From: Sphingomonadales bacterium UBA6157 | GTDB taxonomy: Bacteria; Pseudomonadota; Alphaproteobacteria; Sphingomonadales; Sphingomonadaceae | Length of the DNA stretch: 64,000 bases | Direction: 5' to 3' | NCBI GenBank assembly: GCA_002423025.1 | Contig: DIUN01000048.1 | Location: 38,407-102,406 of the forward strand | Shown here: positions 54,313 to 62,293 of the stretch, piece after piece | Layout of the letters: each line of letters starts with the position of its first letter | How positions within the stretch are numbered: the first letter of the stretch is position 1 | The notes under the pieces: generated by a model | Database searches by the model: none | What the model saw: the letters and a program-made list of their open reading frames with translations, nothing else | What the model was told of the DNA's origin: nothing | Position numbers and translations under genes: made by a program

Positions 54313-55645
54313 TGATCTTTTCGACGAAATAGCCCGGCGCCTTACCTTCCGAGAGGCGGCGGTATTTGATGGGCGAGTGCTTGGTGGCGTTTTCCACACC
54401 TCGGCCAGGAGGCGCTATGCCGCGGTTCCACCGAGAGGCGATCTTGCGCCAGGTGATCGGCGAGACATCGGTCGACACGAGCTGCTCATTGTCCCAGCCT
54501 GTCCCATCGGCGTAAAAATCATGCATGGCTTCGCGAGCATAAAGGTCGCAATCATTAAAACCGTGCAGGCAGAGTGGCAGGAAGACGCGATCGAACCGAT
54601 ATTTGAAGTCTTTTTGTGCCTTTTCGTCCGGGCAAACCTTCACGAGTACTTCCCAATATTCATGGGTATCTTCGGTGATCGGTACATACCATTCATATTG
54701 TACGATATGTTCTTCCGGCCAGTTCTCGACCATCAGCACGCCGGGGAGCACGACAGAGGTCCGGTAGAAGCGGCCGTTCAGACCCTCCACCTTGATGTCG
54801 AGCATCTTGTTTTCGAGCACCGGGGCCCAGCGATCGGTGAACAGCCACTGCATCATGCCTTTGGGCCCATCCTCATCTTCGATGGGGCTGATGCAATCGT
54901 CTGAGGTAGGCAGGATGCCGAGCGGCAGGACCCAGTTCATCGCCTGAACGATGGTATTGTCCTTGTGAACGAGGATATGGGCGTTGTCGAAGCCGTTCTC
55001 GCAGGCGATGCGCCAGTTGGTGAACCCGGTGCGATGCATTCCAAGCGCCACGGCATTCTCATCGAGAATGCTGGGGGCGGCGGGCCACAGCGGGTGCGGA
55101 AATTCTTCGCTGCGTTCGGGAAAGCGCACTGGCAGATCGTGCGACAGCGGCGGCACATCAGCATCTGGAAAATCATCGGCGCGGACAAACACGAAGATCA
55201 TCCCGCAGACTTCCTGGACCGGATAGCTGGTGATGCCGGTGGTGCCGATCAGCTTGTCCTCCTCGTTGGCGACGATGGTGACGAGGGTGCCGGTTTCGAG
55301 ATCGAAGGTGAAGCCATGGTACCAGCAGGTGATGCTCTTCTTGTCGAAGCACATAGGCTTGGCGGACAGGCGGACGCCGCGGTGGATGCACTGGTCCTTG
55401 AGCGCAAAGACCTTGCCGTTGACGCGGCGGAGCACGATCGGGATGCCGCAGATCTGGATGCCTTCAACAGCGTCTTCGCCCAACTCTTCGCTGAACAGTG
55501 CAGGGTACCAATGGTTGATGAAGCCCCAGGCAGCATCCTTGTAAGGCTGGTACTGGCTTTGCGTCTTGGCGTCGTTGACGCGGCTGTCGCTGATGCCGCC
55601 AGTGGCAGTGCGGACACGGCGACGGATCGGTGTGGAATCGTTCAT
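54305..55645 (-). CDS. Rieske non-haem iron oxygenase, CarAa type
   Basis: A 446-residue oxygenase alpha subunit. The Rieske ligands are Cys86-x-His88 (DQCIHRGVRLS) and Cys107-x2-His110 (TCWYHGFTF). The mononuclear iron site is Asp220-x2-His223-x3-His227 (ENGFDNAHILVHKDN). Stretches such as FINHWYPALFSEE and NDCDLYAREAMHDFYADGTGW resemble the homotrimeric carbazole 1,9a-dioxygenase CarAa. No beta subunit is present, which also fits that class. The start at 55645 has an AAAGGA ribosome binding site. It is probably the first oxygenation step of the operon. Substrate unknown; angular dioxygenation of an N-heterocycle is only a hypothesis. Confidence 0.9.
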   Translation of the reverse strand: MNDSTPIRRRVRTATGGISDSRVNDAKTQSQYQPYKDAAWGFINHWYPALFSEELGEDAVEGIQICGIPIVLRRVNGKVFALKDQCIHRGVRLSAKPMCFDKKSITCWYHGFTFDLETGTLVTIVANEEDKLIGTTGITSYPVQEVCGMIFVFVRADDFPDADVPPLSHDLPVRFPERSEEFPHPLWPAAPSILDENAVALGMHRTGFTNWRIACENGFDNAHILVHKDNTIVQAMNWVLPLGILPTSDDCISPIEDEDGPKGMMQWLFTDRWAPVLENKMLDIKVEGLNGRFYRTSVVLPGVLMVENWPEEHIVQYEWYVPITEDTHEYWEVLVKVCPDEKAQKDFKYRFDRVFLPLCLHGFNDCDLYAREAMHDFYADGTGWDNEQLVSTDVSPITWRKIASRWNRGIAPPGRGVENATKHSPIKYRRLSEGKAPGYFVEKIND

Positions 55646-55684
55646 TGTGCCGTCCTTTCCCAAGCTTGTTTTGAAATCTCGTGC

Positions 55685-56569
55685 TCAGCCGGCCATGAAG
55701 GCGCCGACGACGCGGTCATGCTCTTCCGGACGCTCCCACTGTGGCCAGTGCGCGCAACCCTGCATGATGTGCTTCTGCGAGCCCTTGATGATGCTCTCCA
55801 GCCGGTCCGCAGCGTCAGTGCCATGGATGGGGTTCTTGTCGGTCCAGAGTACGAGGGTTGGGCAGGCGATCGTCTCGATGTCCGATTCCTGGAAGTAGAA
55901 CTGATCGATGTTGTCGGCGAACAGCCGCTCGTAATATTCGATGAGGGCATCACGCGTTTCCGGGATGGACCAGAGCGCCATGCGGAGCTGAACCAGCTCC
56001 TCGGTCACGCCGCCCAAGGGCATCAGCCACTCAAGGCGGCGGCGAAGCAACTCGACGGTGGGGTTCCTGAGCGCATTCATCGAAGTCTCGCGCAGGGCCG
56101 CAAGGTCTCCACCGCCTTCCACGACATGGGCCGGGTCAAGGTGCATGCCCCAGCTGGTGTTCAGGATGAGCTTCGAGGTGCGCTCCGGGTGGTTGATGGC
56201 CATGTCGAAGGCAATCCAGCCGCCGAGGGACTCTCCCTCAAAGGCAGCCTTTTCGATGCCGAGGTGGTCCATGAGGTCGATGACCTGATCGGTAAACTGG
56301 TGTAGCCAATGGCCCTGCTCGGTGGGCCCCTTGTCGGAATAGGCTGGACGGGAAGACATGCCGTGCCAGATGAAATCGATGGCGATCGGCCGGCAGAACT
56401 TGGACAGCTCGATCATGTTGCGCGAATAGGTTTCGGCATGGCCGCCGCCACCGTGGAGCAGGAACAGCGCCGGCTTGTCATTATCCACCATTATGGCGCG
56501 GGTGCGGTAGCGGCCGGTATCGAAGAACCGCGTTTCGGTACCCAGCAAGTCGATATGGATCGAAGACAT
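55685..56569 (-). CDS. alpha/beta hydrolase, meta-cleavage-product hydrolase type
   Basis: A 294-residue hydrolase. The nucleophile elbow is GESLGGW, the oxyanion region FLLHGGGGH, the acid residue lies in LWTDKNPIHG and the His in CAHWPQWERPEEH. This triad layout is as in BphD/MhpC-type C-C hydrolases that split meta-cleavage products. It is the first gene of the leftward Rieske operon (hydrolase, oxygenase, reductase, extradiol dioxygenase, amidase, M20 hydrolase). Its promoter region holds the 13-mer shared with the IclR promoter. A carboxylesterase is the alternative. Confidence 0.85.
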   Translation of the reverse strand: MSSIHIDLLGTETRFFDTGRYRTRAIMVDNDKPALFLLHGGGGHAETYSRNMIELSKFCRPIAIDFIWHGMSSRPAYSDKGPTEQGHWLHQFTDQVIDLMDHLGIEKAAFEGESLGGWIAFDMAINHPERTSKLILNTSWGMHLDPAHVVEGGGDLAALRETSMNALRNPTVELLRRRLEWLMPLGGVTEELVQLRMALWSIPETRDALIEYYERLFADNIDQFYFQESDIETIACPTLVLWTDKNPIHGTDAADRLESIIKGSQKHIMQGCAHWPQWERPEEHDRVVGAFMAG

Positions 56570-56616
56570 TTTGTTGTGCTCCTGCCGGGCTGCTAACGCT
56601 ATGCGGCAATTCTATT

Positions 56617-56629
56617 GAAGTCCAATTGA
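56617..56629 (-). promoter_or_regulatory. TCAATTGGACTTC box, copy 1
   Basis: The 13-mer TCAATTGGACTTC read on the minus strand lies 48 bp upstream of the Rieske operon's first start. The same 13-mer in the same orientation relative to transcription occurs 96 bp before the IclR start (59389-59401). Candidate common operator. Confidence 0.5.
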
Positions 56630-56652
56630 AAGTCTATTTTTAAGTCCGCAGT

Positions 56653-56682
56653 CAGCCGCGACGCGTGATCGCGCCGCGGCTG
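56653..56682 (-). terminator. terminator-like hairpin after the TonB receptor gene
   Basis: A long stem made of CAGCCGCG and CGCG arms with a 4-nt loop. The only mismatch on the plus strand (A61/C74) becomes a G-U pair on the minus strand, which points to the receptor transcript. It lies 17 bp after the receptor stop and lacks a T-run. Confidence 0.6.
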
Positions 56683-56698
56683 ATGCCGTCTTTTCAGC

Positions 56699-59113
56699 TC
56701 AGAACTTGTAGCCGGCAGTAACGCTCCACCAGCGCGGACGACCGTAGCTCTCCTCGTTGCAGCCGCAGAGCGTGGCGAGGTTGAAGCCGATGTTGGCGTA
56801 GCGCTTGTCGAAGATGTTCTGAACGCCAGCCGCCAGAGAAAGGCCGCCATCTTCCTGCTGCCAGGACACGTTGCCGTTGAACACCCAGTAGCCGGGCAGC
56901 TTGTCCGCCTGGAAGTTGCGGACGTTGTGGAAGATGCTCGACTGGTAGCTGCCGTCTGCCGCAAGGCGGAGATGGCCGCCGGCGATCGCGGTCGGGATGC
57001 GGTAGGTCAGGCGGCCGCTCAACTGTGTTTCGGGCGCAAAGGTCGGCTTGACGTCACGGAACACGCCGGGGGCAATCTGCAGGTTCTTGATCTTGGCATC
57101 AAAGGCCGAGACGCCGATTGCAGCCTGGAAGCCCTCGAAGAGTTCGGCCGACAGATCCGCTTCGAAGCCATAGGTCCGGGCATCCCGATTCTGCACAAAG
57201 CCCGAAACATTGGAGAAAGTGAAGGCCTGGTAGTCCTTGTAATCATAGTAATAAGCCGCGGCGTTGAAGAGCACGTTGCTGGCGATCGTGGCCTTGAAGC
57301 CGCCTTCGTAGGACATCAGCTTCTCGGGCTTGTAGGGGATGTCTCCTGGCGCCAGCGGCGGCGAGCCATCTGGCAGCAGGGCGTTGTAGCTGCCGCCCTT
57401 CACGCCGCGGTTGACACCAACATAGACCAGCAGGTCATCATTCGGGCGATACTCAAGCTGCACTTTGCCGGCGAACAAAGTGGAGGTTCGATCGTTGCTG
57501 AAGCTGGGTTGCAGCGGGAAAAATGGCGTGCCTGCGGTGTCAAGCCGTTGGTCGTTGGCGTTGGCATAAGCGTTCGACTGGAAATCGTACGATTGCTTCT
57601 CGCTGATTATGCGGGCGCCCACGACGACGGTGAACTGCTCCGACACCTTGTATTCCATCTGGCCGAATGCCGAGATCGACTTGGTGCGCAGCTGGAACTC
57701 GTTGGCAAGGTCGATGCCGTTGGTGACAGCGCCGAACAGGCCAGAGAAGAACGAGCGGGGCAGCGCCATGAAGCCGTTGGCGGTGTCGGAATCGATGTCG
57801 AGATAATAGCCGCCGACGGTCCAGTTCAGAGTGTCGGTACGGCCGTTCAGGCGTAATTCCTGCGAGATCGAACGCGTGTTGTTGCGCGAGCCGAAGGATA
57901 CCAGGTTGATCGGGCTGGCATCGACATCGATGGCAAAGTCCTTCTTCAACCGCTTGAAATCGGTAATCGATGTCAGTTCGAAGTTGCCGAAATCATAGTT
58001 GATGTGCAGCGCGGTATTGTAGCTGCGGGTATGGTTGAGGTCCTCGAAAGCGAAGTCCTTGGAGACGACCAGATCCTTGGCATCAGGCGCGACGAAACCG
58101 AAGAAATCGGCGCCCGGAGCGCGCGTGATCGGGCCGCCAAAGGCGCCTGGGACATTCTCGCCGTTCGGGCCGATGGCCGTGCGCGTTTCCGTGGCCGAAG
58201 CATAGATCGCGTCGACAACGCGGCCTTGGGCATCAATGACCGGAACAGTCGCGCGCGAGGTGAACGGTGCTTCCGAAAGGTTCTGGCGGCTGTATGAGCC
58301 GGTAAGGCGCACGGTAAGCGGGGAGCCTTCTGGGGCATATTGCAGTTGCAGGCGGGCGGAAAGCGTGTCGTCATTCCAAACGTCTTCGCAGCAGGGAGAG
58401 ATCGGCGCGCCAAGACCGAGCGGCGCACCGGCTACAACGCCGGCCGGATAGATGTTCTTCATGATCGGATCATGGCCGTTGTAATAGATCGAGGCGCGAG
58501 CCGAGAGGCCACCGCCGAGCGGGCCACCGATAGCGGCTTCCAGACGGGTCTGGTTGAAGCGGCCATAGGTTCCTTCGATAAAGCCTTCGACCTGCTCAGT
58601 AGGCTTGCGGACCACGAAGTGGACAAGACCGCCCGTGGCGTTGCGGCCGAAAAGCGTGCCCTGCGGACCCTTGAGGATTTCGACGCGTTCGATATCGAAA
58701 GCGCCGAAGTTCTGGCCCTGAAGGTTCGGAATATAGGTTTCGTCGACATATACAGCGACAGGCGCCTCGATGCCGTCGTTGAAGTCATTCTGCGTGACGC
58801 CGCGAATGGTGAACTGCGAGTTCTGGCCACCGATGCTGCCGGAAACGGCGACACCCGGTGTCAGCCGCGCCACGTCGATGGAGTTGACGACGCCGGCAGC
58901 CTTGAGCTGCTCGCCACTGAAGGCCGCGACAGAAATGCCTACGTCCTGCAGGTTCTGCTGCCGGCGCTGCGCCGTCACGACGATTTCGTCCATGATGCCG
59001 CCGGTGTTCTCGTTGGCCGGCTCAGCTGTCTGTGCATTTGCCAGGTGCGGCGTTGCCAGCGCGGCCAGCATGGCCAGCGACGTTCCGATCTTCAGTGCCG
59101 AACGCATGTTCAT
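56699..59113 (-). CDS. TonB-dependent outer-membrane receptor
   Basis: An 804-residue outer-membrane transporter. A signal peptide (about 1-28, ending HLANAQ) precedes the TonB-box/plug region DEIVVTAQRRQQNLQDVGISV and a long 22-stranded barrel. It ends in WWSVTAGYKF with a terminal Phe. The start at 59113 has an AAGGGGA ribosome binding site. The frame is open upstream without a better start. Its place beside the Rieske operon and IclR genes suggests uptake of the aromatic substrate rather than a siderophore, which is inference. It is transcribed toward, and terminated before, the Rieske operon. Confidence 0.93.
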   Translation of the reverse strand: MNMRSALKIGTSLAMLAALATPHLANAQTAEPANENTGGIMDEIVVTAQRRQQNLQDVGISVAAFSGEQLKAAGVVNSIDVARLTPGVAVSGSIGGQNSQFTIRGVTQNDFNDGIEAPVAVYVDETYIPNLQGQNFGAFDIERVEILKGPQGTLFGRNATGGLVHFVVRKPTEQVEGFIEGTYGRFNQTRLEAAIGGPLGGGLSARASIYYNGHDPIMKNIYPAGVVAGAPLGLGAPISPCCEDVWNDDTLSARLQLQYAPEGSPLTVRLTGSYSRQNLSEAPFTSRATVPVIDAQGRVVDAIYASATETRTAIGPNGENVPGAFGGPITRAPGADFFGFVAPDAKDLVVSKDFAFEDLNHTRSYNTALHINYDFGNFELTSITDFKRLKKDFAIDVDASPINLVSFGSRNNTRSISQELRLNGRTDTLNWTVGGYYLDIDSDTANGFMALPRSFFSGLFGAVTNGIDLANEFQLRTKSISAFGQMEYKVSEQFTVVVGARIISEKQSYDFQSNAYANANDQRLDTAGTPFFPLQPSFSNDRTSTLFAGKVQLEYRPNDDLLVYVGVNRGVKGGSYNALLPDGSPPLAPGDIPYKPEKLMSYEGGFKATIASNVLFNAAAYYYDYKDYQAFTFSNVSGFVQNRDARTYGFEADLSAELFEGFQAAIGVSAFDAKIKNLQIAPGVFRDVKPTFAPETQLSGRLTYRIPTAIAGGHLRLAADGSYQSSIFHNVRNFQADKLPGYWVFNGNVSWQQEDGGLSLAAGVQNIFDKRYANIGFNLATLCGCNEESYGRPRWWSVTAGYKF

Positions 59114-59496
59114 GAATATCCCCTTACGATCGCCTGCAAACGGTGTTCGGGCTTTGCCCTGTATGACGCTTGCTCGGCTAATGTCCCCACCGTGCAATGG
59201 TGCTGCCACTGCACTGTGCCTCCCTTGTCCGCGCATTGGCTTCTAAGCATCTGGATGCGTCGACGGCCCGGCAACTGACAGAACGAAACATGTGCTTGCG
59301 GCGGGCATCGTGTCAAAATCTCATCATGCCTCGGTTCTCATCATGCGAGATTGACGCCCTGCGTGATGAGGAATAGCATTTTTAATTATCAATTGGACTT
59401 CCCTTGAAATTCGATTGATGCAAGCCTTGCTTCCAGTTGGGCGAGGCAGCGCGTGCCCTCGCTTTGGGCACGGGAGAGGGCAGGAACAATATCGTT
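59114..59496. promoter_or_regulatory. 383-bp divergent region between TonB receptor and IclR genes
   Basis: No gene is visible here. It must carry the promoters of both the receptor (leftward) and the IclR operon (rightward). It contains direct repeats of TCTCATCATGC at 59319-59329 and 59336-59346. The second lies within the imperfect palindrome TCTCATCATGCGAGA. An inverted related copy GCGTGATGAG is at 59361-59370. The 13-mer TCAATTGGACTTC (59389-59401) begins an inverted repeat ATCAAT...ATTGAT. Confidence 0.6.
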
Positions 59497-60276
59497 ATGG
59501 CGACTCCGCGAATCCAATCGGTCGATCGAGCCTTTGCGCTGCTCCAGCAACTCGCCAAGCCGGGCAGTGCCAGCAGCCTGCCGGTGATGGCCGAGCGGTC
59601 GGGGTTGAGCGTGGCGACCGCACATCGCCTGCTCGCGACGCTGGAATCGATTGGCGCTGTCATTCGCACGGGCTCAGGGGGATACCGCATCGGCATGGGG
59701 CTGCATGAGCTCACCCGTGGCTCGTGCCGGGAAGAGTTGCTGGTGGCGGCGGTGCAGCCGGTGCTCGCCAAGCTGGCCCGCACCATCGGCCTCACCCTCC
59801 ACGCCGGGGTCATGAGCAGCGACCAGATGGTCACTTACATCGCCAAGCAGGCAGCGCGGAACAGCTACCAGGTGCCGACTCGTATCGGGAGCCAACTCGA
59901 GGCCTATTGCTCAGGCATCGGCAAGGTGTTGCTGGCCAGCATGGAGGAGGCGGAGCAGCATGCTTATCTCGTCGATGCGCCGTTCGTGATGTTGACCCCC
60001 AACACCGTGACGGATCCGCAACTGCTGAAGGCTGAACTCGCGGAGGCCAAGGTGCGCGGCTACGCCATCGACAATTGCGAAATCTATGCGGACCTGCGTT
60101 GCGTTGCGGTGCCGATCCACGATGCGGACGGCGGAGTCATCGCCGCCTTGTCCTGCTCCGGTGCTACCGATGTGGTGACCTTCGAGGCGATTCCGGGGTT
60201 GGTCAGCGAACTGCGCGCCGCGTCCGCTGCCGTCCACGCCAAGCTTTTTCCAGCCAGCAATTTCCGGCTTCAGTGA
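59497..60276 (+). CDS. IclR-family transcriptional regulator
   Basis: A 259-residue regulator. The N-terminal winged helix contains DRAFALLQQLAKPGSASSLPVMAERSGLSVATAHRLLATLESIG. The C-terminal effector-binding domain contains IGSQLEAYCSGIGKVLLASM and AVPIHDADGGVIAALSCSGA. The ATG at 59497 has an AGGAA ribosome binding site and gives the standard length. It heads the plus-strand operon with the racemase-fold, flavoenzyme and hydrolase genes, and is divergent from the receptor gene. It likely controls these and the Rieske operon through the shared 13-mer boxes (inference). Confidence 0.92.
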   Translation: MATPRIQSVDRAFALLQQLAKPGSASSLPVMAERSGLSVATAHRLLATLESIGAVIRTGSGGYRIGMGLHELTRGSCREELLVAAVQPVLAKLARTIGLTLHAGVMSSDQMVTYIAKQAARNSYQVPTRIGSQLEAYCSGIGKVLLASMEEAEQHAYLVDAPFVMLTPNTVTDPQLLKAELAEAKVRGYAIDNCEIYADLRCVAVPIHDADGGVIAALSCSGATDVVTFEAIPGLVSELRAASAAVHAKLFPASNFRLQ

Positions 60277-60283
60277 GGACGCA

Positions 60284-61033
60284 ATGACAAGAATTCTAAT
60301 GATCATGCCGGTTCCGCTGCCCAAAGAGGCCCTTGAAGGCTTTGCCGCGCAGATTCCGCCCCATCTCATCAGGGCAGGCATGACCATTGATTTTACCGGC
60401 GTGCGAAACGGCACCACGGTGCTGGACTCGCTTTATGAGGCGACGCTGGCCGATGCCTTCTGCCTCGAAGCCGGGCTGTCCGCCGAGGAACAGGGCTATG
60501 ATGCAGTGTGCATCAACACGATGAGCGACAGCGGGTTGAACGCGTTGCGCTCGCGCCTGACGATCCCGGTTGTTGGCACCGGGCGCGCTTCGTTCTTGCT
60601 CGCAGCCGACTTGGGCAAGCGCTTCTCGGTCATCAGCATGTGGCCGCAATGGAACTGGATTTATGACAAATTGCGCAGCGAGACAGGGGTCGGCGACAAG
60701 CTCGCCTCGGTGCGCAATATCGGCGTGCGGCCGGATACGCACGAACTGCTCGCCGGCAAGGAGGATTTTGTCTTCGCTGCGCTGGAAAAAGCCTGTCACC
60801 AGGCGATCGAGGAAGATGGCGCAGAGGTGCTGATCCTCGGGTCCACGACGATGCACCAATCCCATGGCTATCTCGCTCCGCGCCTGCCGGTGCCTTTGAT
60901 CAACCCCGGTCTTGTCGCCTTCAAGCAGTGCGAGATGCTGCTGGATCTTGGTCTGTCCCACAGCAAGCGCACCTATGCCTCGCCAGAAAATCCGGCGGAC
61001 GCAGTGCTGCGCCATGTTCCCTCAGTGTTCTGA
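60284..61033 (+). CDS. Asp/Glu/hydantoin racemase-fold protein lacking both catalytic cysteines
   Basis: A 249-residue protein with the racemase superfamily fold. Key segments are YDAVCINTMSDSGLNALRSR near residues 73-92 and EVLILGSTTMHQSHGYL near 182-198. Where hydantoin racemases have Cys in IACFGDPG and LGCAGM, this protein has Thr79 and Ser187. A Cys sits three residues before the first site (Cys76). Two-base racemisation is therefore unlikely. A lyase, decarboxylase or isomerase role is possible. It starts 7 bp after the IclR gene and is co-transcribed with the flavoenzyme gene. Confidence 0.75.
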   Translation: MTRILMIMPVPLPKEALEGFAAQIPPHLIRAGMTIDFTGVRNGTTVLDSLYEATLADAFCLEAGLSAEEQGYDAVCINTMSDSGLNALRSRLTIPVVGTGRASFLLAADLGKRFSVISMWPQWNWIYDKLRSETGVGDKLASVRNIGVRPDTHELLAGKEDFVFAALEKACHQAIEEDGAEVLILGSTTMHQSHGYLAPRLPVPLINPGLVAFKQCEMLLDLGLSHSKRTYASPENPADAVLRHVPSVF

Positions 61034-61079
61034 ACGAGTTGATTTTCGCTCCCACAATTTTTGAATTGAGAGACGCATC

Positions 61080-62186
61080 ATGACAGCCAAGCCAAACCGC
61101 ATGTTCCGCAAGAATCATTTCAAGCTCGGGACCTTCGCCTCCAACTGCTCAGGCGGCATGTCGGTAACGAAAATCCCGACGCGGTGGGATGCCAGTTGGG
61201 AAAACAACCTGAAGCTGGGCCGGCTGCTCGACGACGCTGGCGTGGACTTCATGCTGCCGATCGCCCGATGGATTGGTTATGGTGGCGAGACCAACTTTCA
61301 CGGCAGCGTGCTGGAAACGATGACCTGGGCGGCGGGGCTGCTGGCGTTGACCGAGCGGATTACCGTTATCGCGACCACGCACACTTCGGCAAACCACCCC
61401 GTGGTGGTCGCCAAACAAATAGCCACCATGGACCAGATCAGCAACGGTCGCGCCGGGCTGAACATCGTCGCAGGCTGGAACAAGCCGGAGTATGAAGCAC
61501 TTGGCTTGAGCCTGCCGGACGATCACGAGACGCGCTATGGCTATGCTCAGGAGTGGTTCGAAATCATCCGCAAGCTCTGGAGCGATTCCGGAACGTTCGA
61601 TTGGGAAGGCCAGTATTTCCATTTGAAGGGCGTCCATTCAGACCCCAAACCAGTCTCGAAGATGCCGCCGATCCTCAATGCCGCCGGTTCTGGCCAGGGG
61701 CGTGATTTTGCGACGCGTAACGCCAACTTCCTGTTCACTCCGGCTATCGACCTGGCGCGCTCAAAGGAAGAGATTGTCGAGCTCAACGAATTGGCTGACA
61801 GCAAGAAGCGCGATGTTGATGTGCTGACCTTTTCACACGTCGTCTGCCGGCCGAGCGAGGCAGAGGCCAAGGCGTTTGTTGAGACTTTTACCGGCATCAA
61901 CAGCGATTGGGCGGCAGTGGAAAATCTCGTCGCGCTGCAATTTGCTCACGCCCAGAGTTTTCCGCATGACTTGCTGGCGTTGATCAAGGATCGGATGGCG
62001 ATGGGCCATGGCGGCTATCCGCTCATCGGCACCCCTGAGCAGGTGGCCGACGGCATCTGCCTGCTGGCTGATACCGGCTTTGGCGGCACGACGCTGTCAT
62101 TCGTCGATTATGTCGAGGAGTTTCCATATTTCCGGGACAATGTGCTGCCAATTCTGGAAGCGCGCGGGCTCCGGCTGGGGGATTGA
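61080..62186 (+). CDS. RutA-like LLM-class flavin-dependent monooxygenase
   Basis: A 368-residue bacterial-luciferase-family (FMNH2-dependent) monooxygenase. It resembles RutA, the pyrimidine oxygenase, in WIGYGGETNFHGSVLETMTW, ITVIATTHTSANHPVVVAKQIATMDQIS and LNIVAGWNKPEYEALGL. Related enzymes oxidatively open cyclic amides or attack chlorinated/sulfonated rings. A separate flavin reductase is not encoded nearby. The ATG at 61080 follows a 46-bp gap. It is the third gene of the IclR operon. A ring-opening oxygenase for a heterocyclic fragment would fit the neighbouring amidase genes (inference). Confidence 0.85.
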   Translation: MTAKPNRMFRKNHFKLGTFASNCSGGMSVTKIPTRWDASWENNLKLGRLLDDAGVDFMLPIARWIGYGGETNFHGSVLETMTWAAGLLALTERITVIATTHTSANHPVVVAKQIATMDQISNGRAGLNIVAGWNKPEYEALGLSLPDDHETRYGYAQEWFEIIRKLWSDSGTFDWEGQYFHLKGVHSDPKPVSKMPPILNAAGSGQGRDFATRNANFLFTPAIDLARSKEEIVELNELADSKKRDVDVLTFSHVVCRPSEAEAKAFVETFTGINSDWAAVENLVALQFAHAQSFPHDLLALIKDRMAMGHGGYPLIGTPEQVADGICLLADTGFGGTTLSFVDYVEEFPYFRDNVLPILEARGLRLGD

Positions 62187-62293
62187 GGCAGAGCGGCGTG
62201 CAGCACTGGCTGCTTCCCGCATGGTGAGAGTGACGATTTGGGGTGCCGAAGGCTCGCCGCTATCACCTTGAGTGCCTGAACAGGAGCCAGATC

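Noticed and set aside
54965..56305. A 446-codon plus-strand open frame across the Rieske oxygenase and hydrolase genes.
   Set aside because: Both minus-strand genes carry complete catalytic motifs; the plus frame is a shadow.
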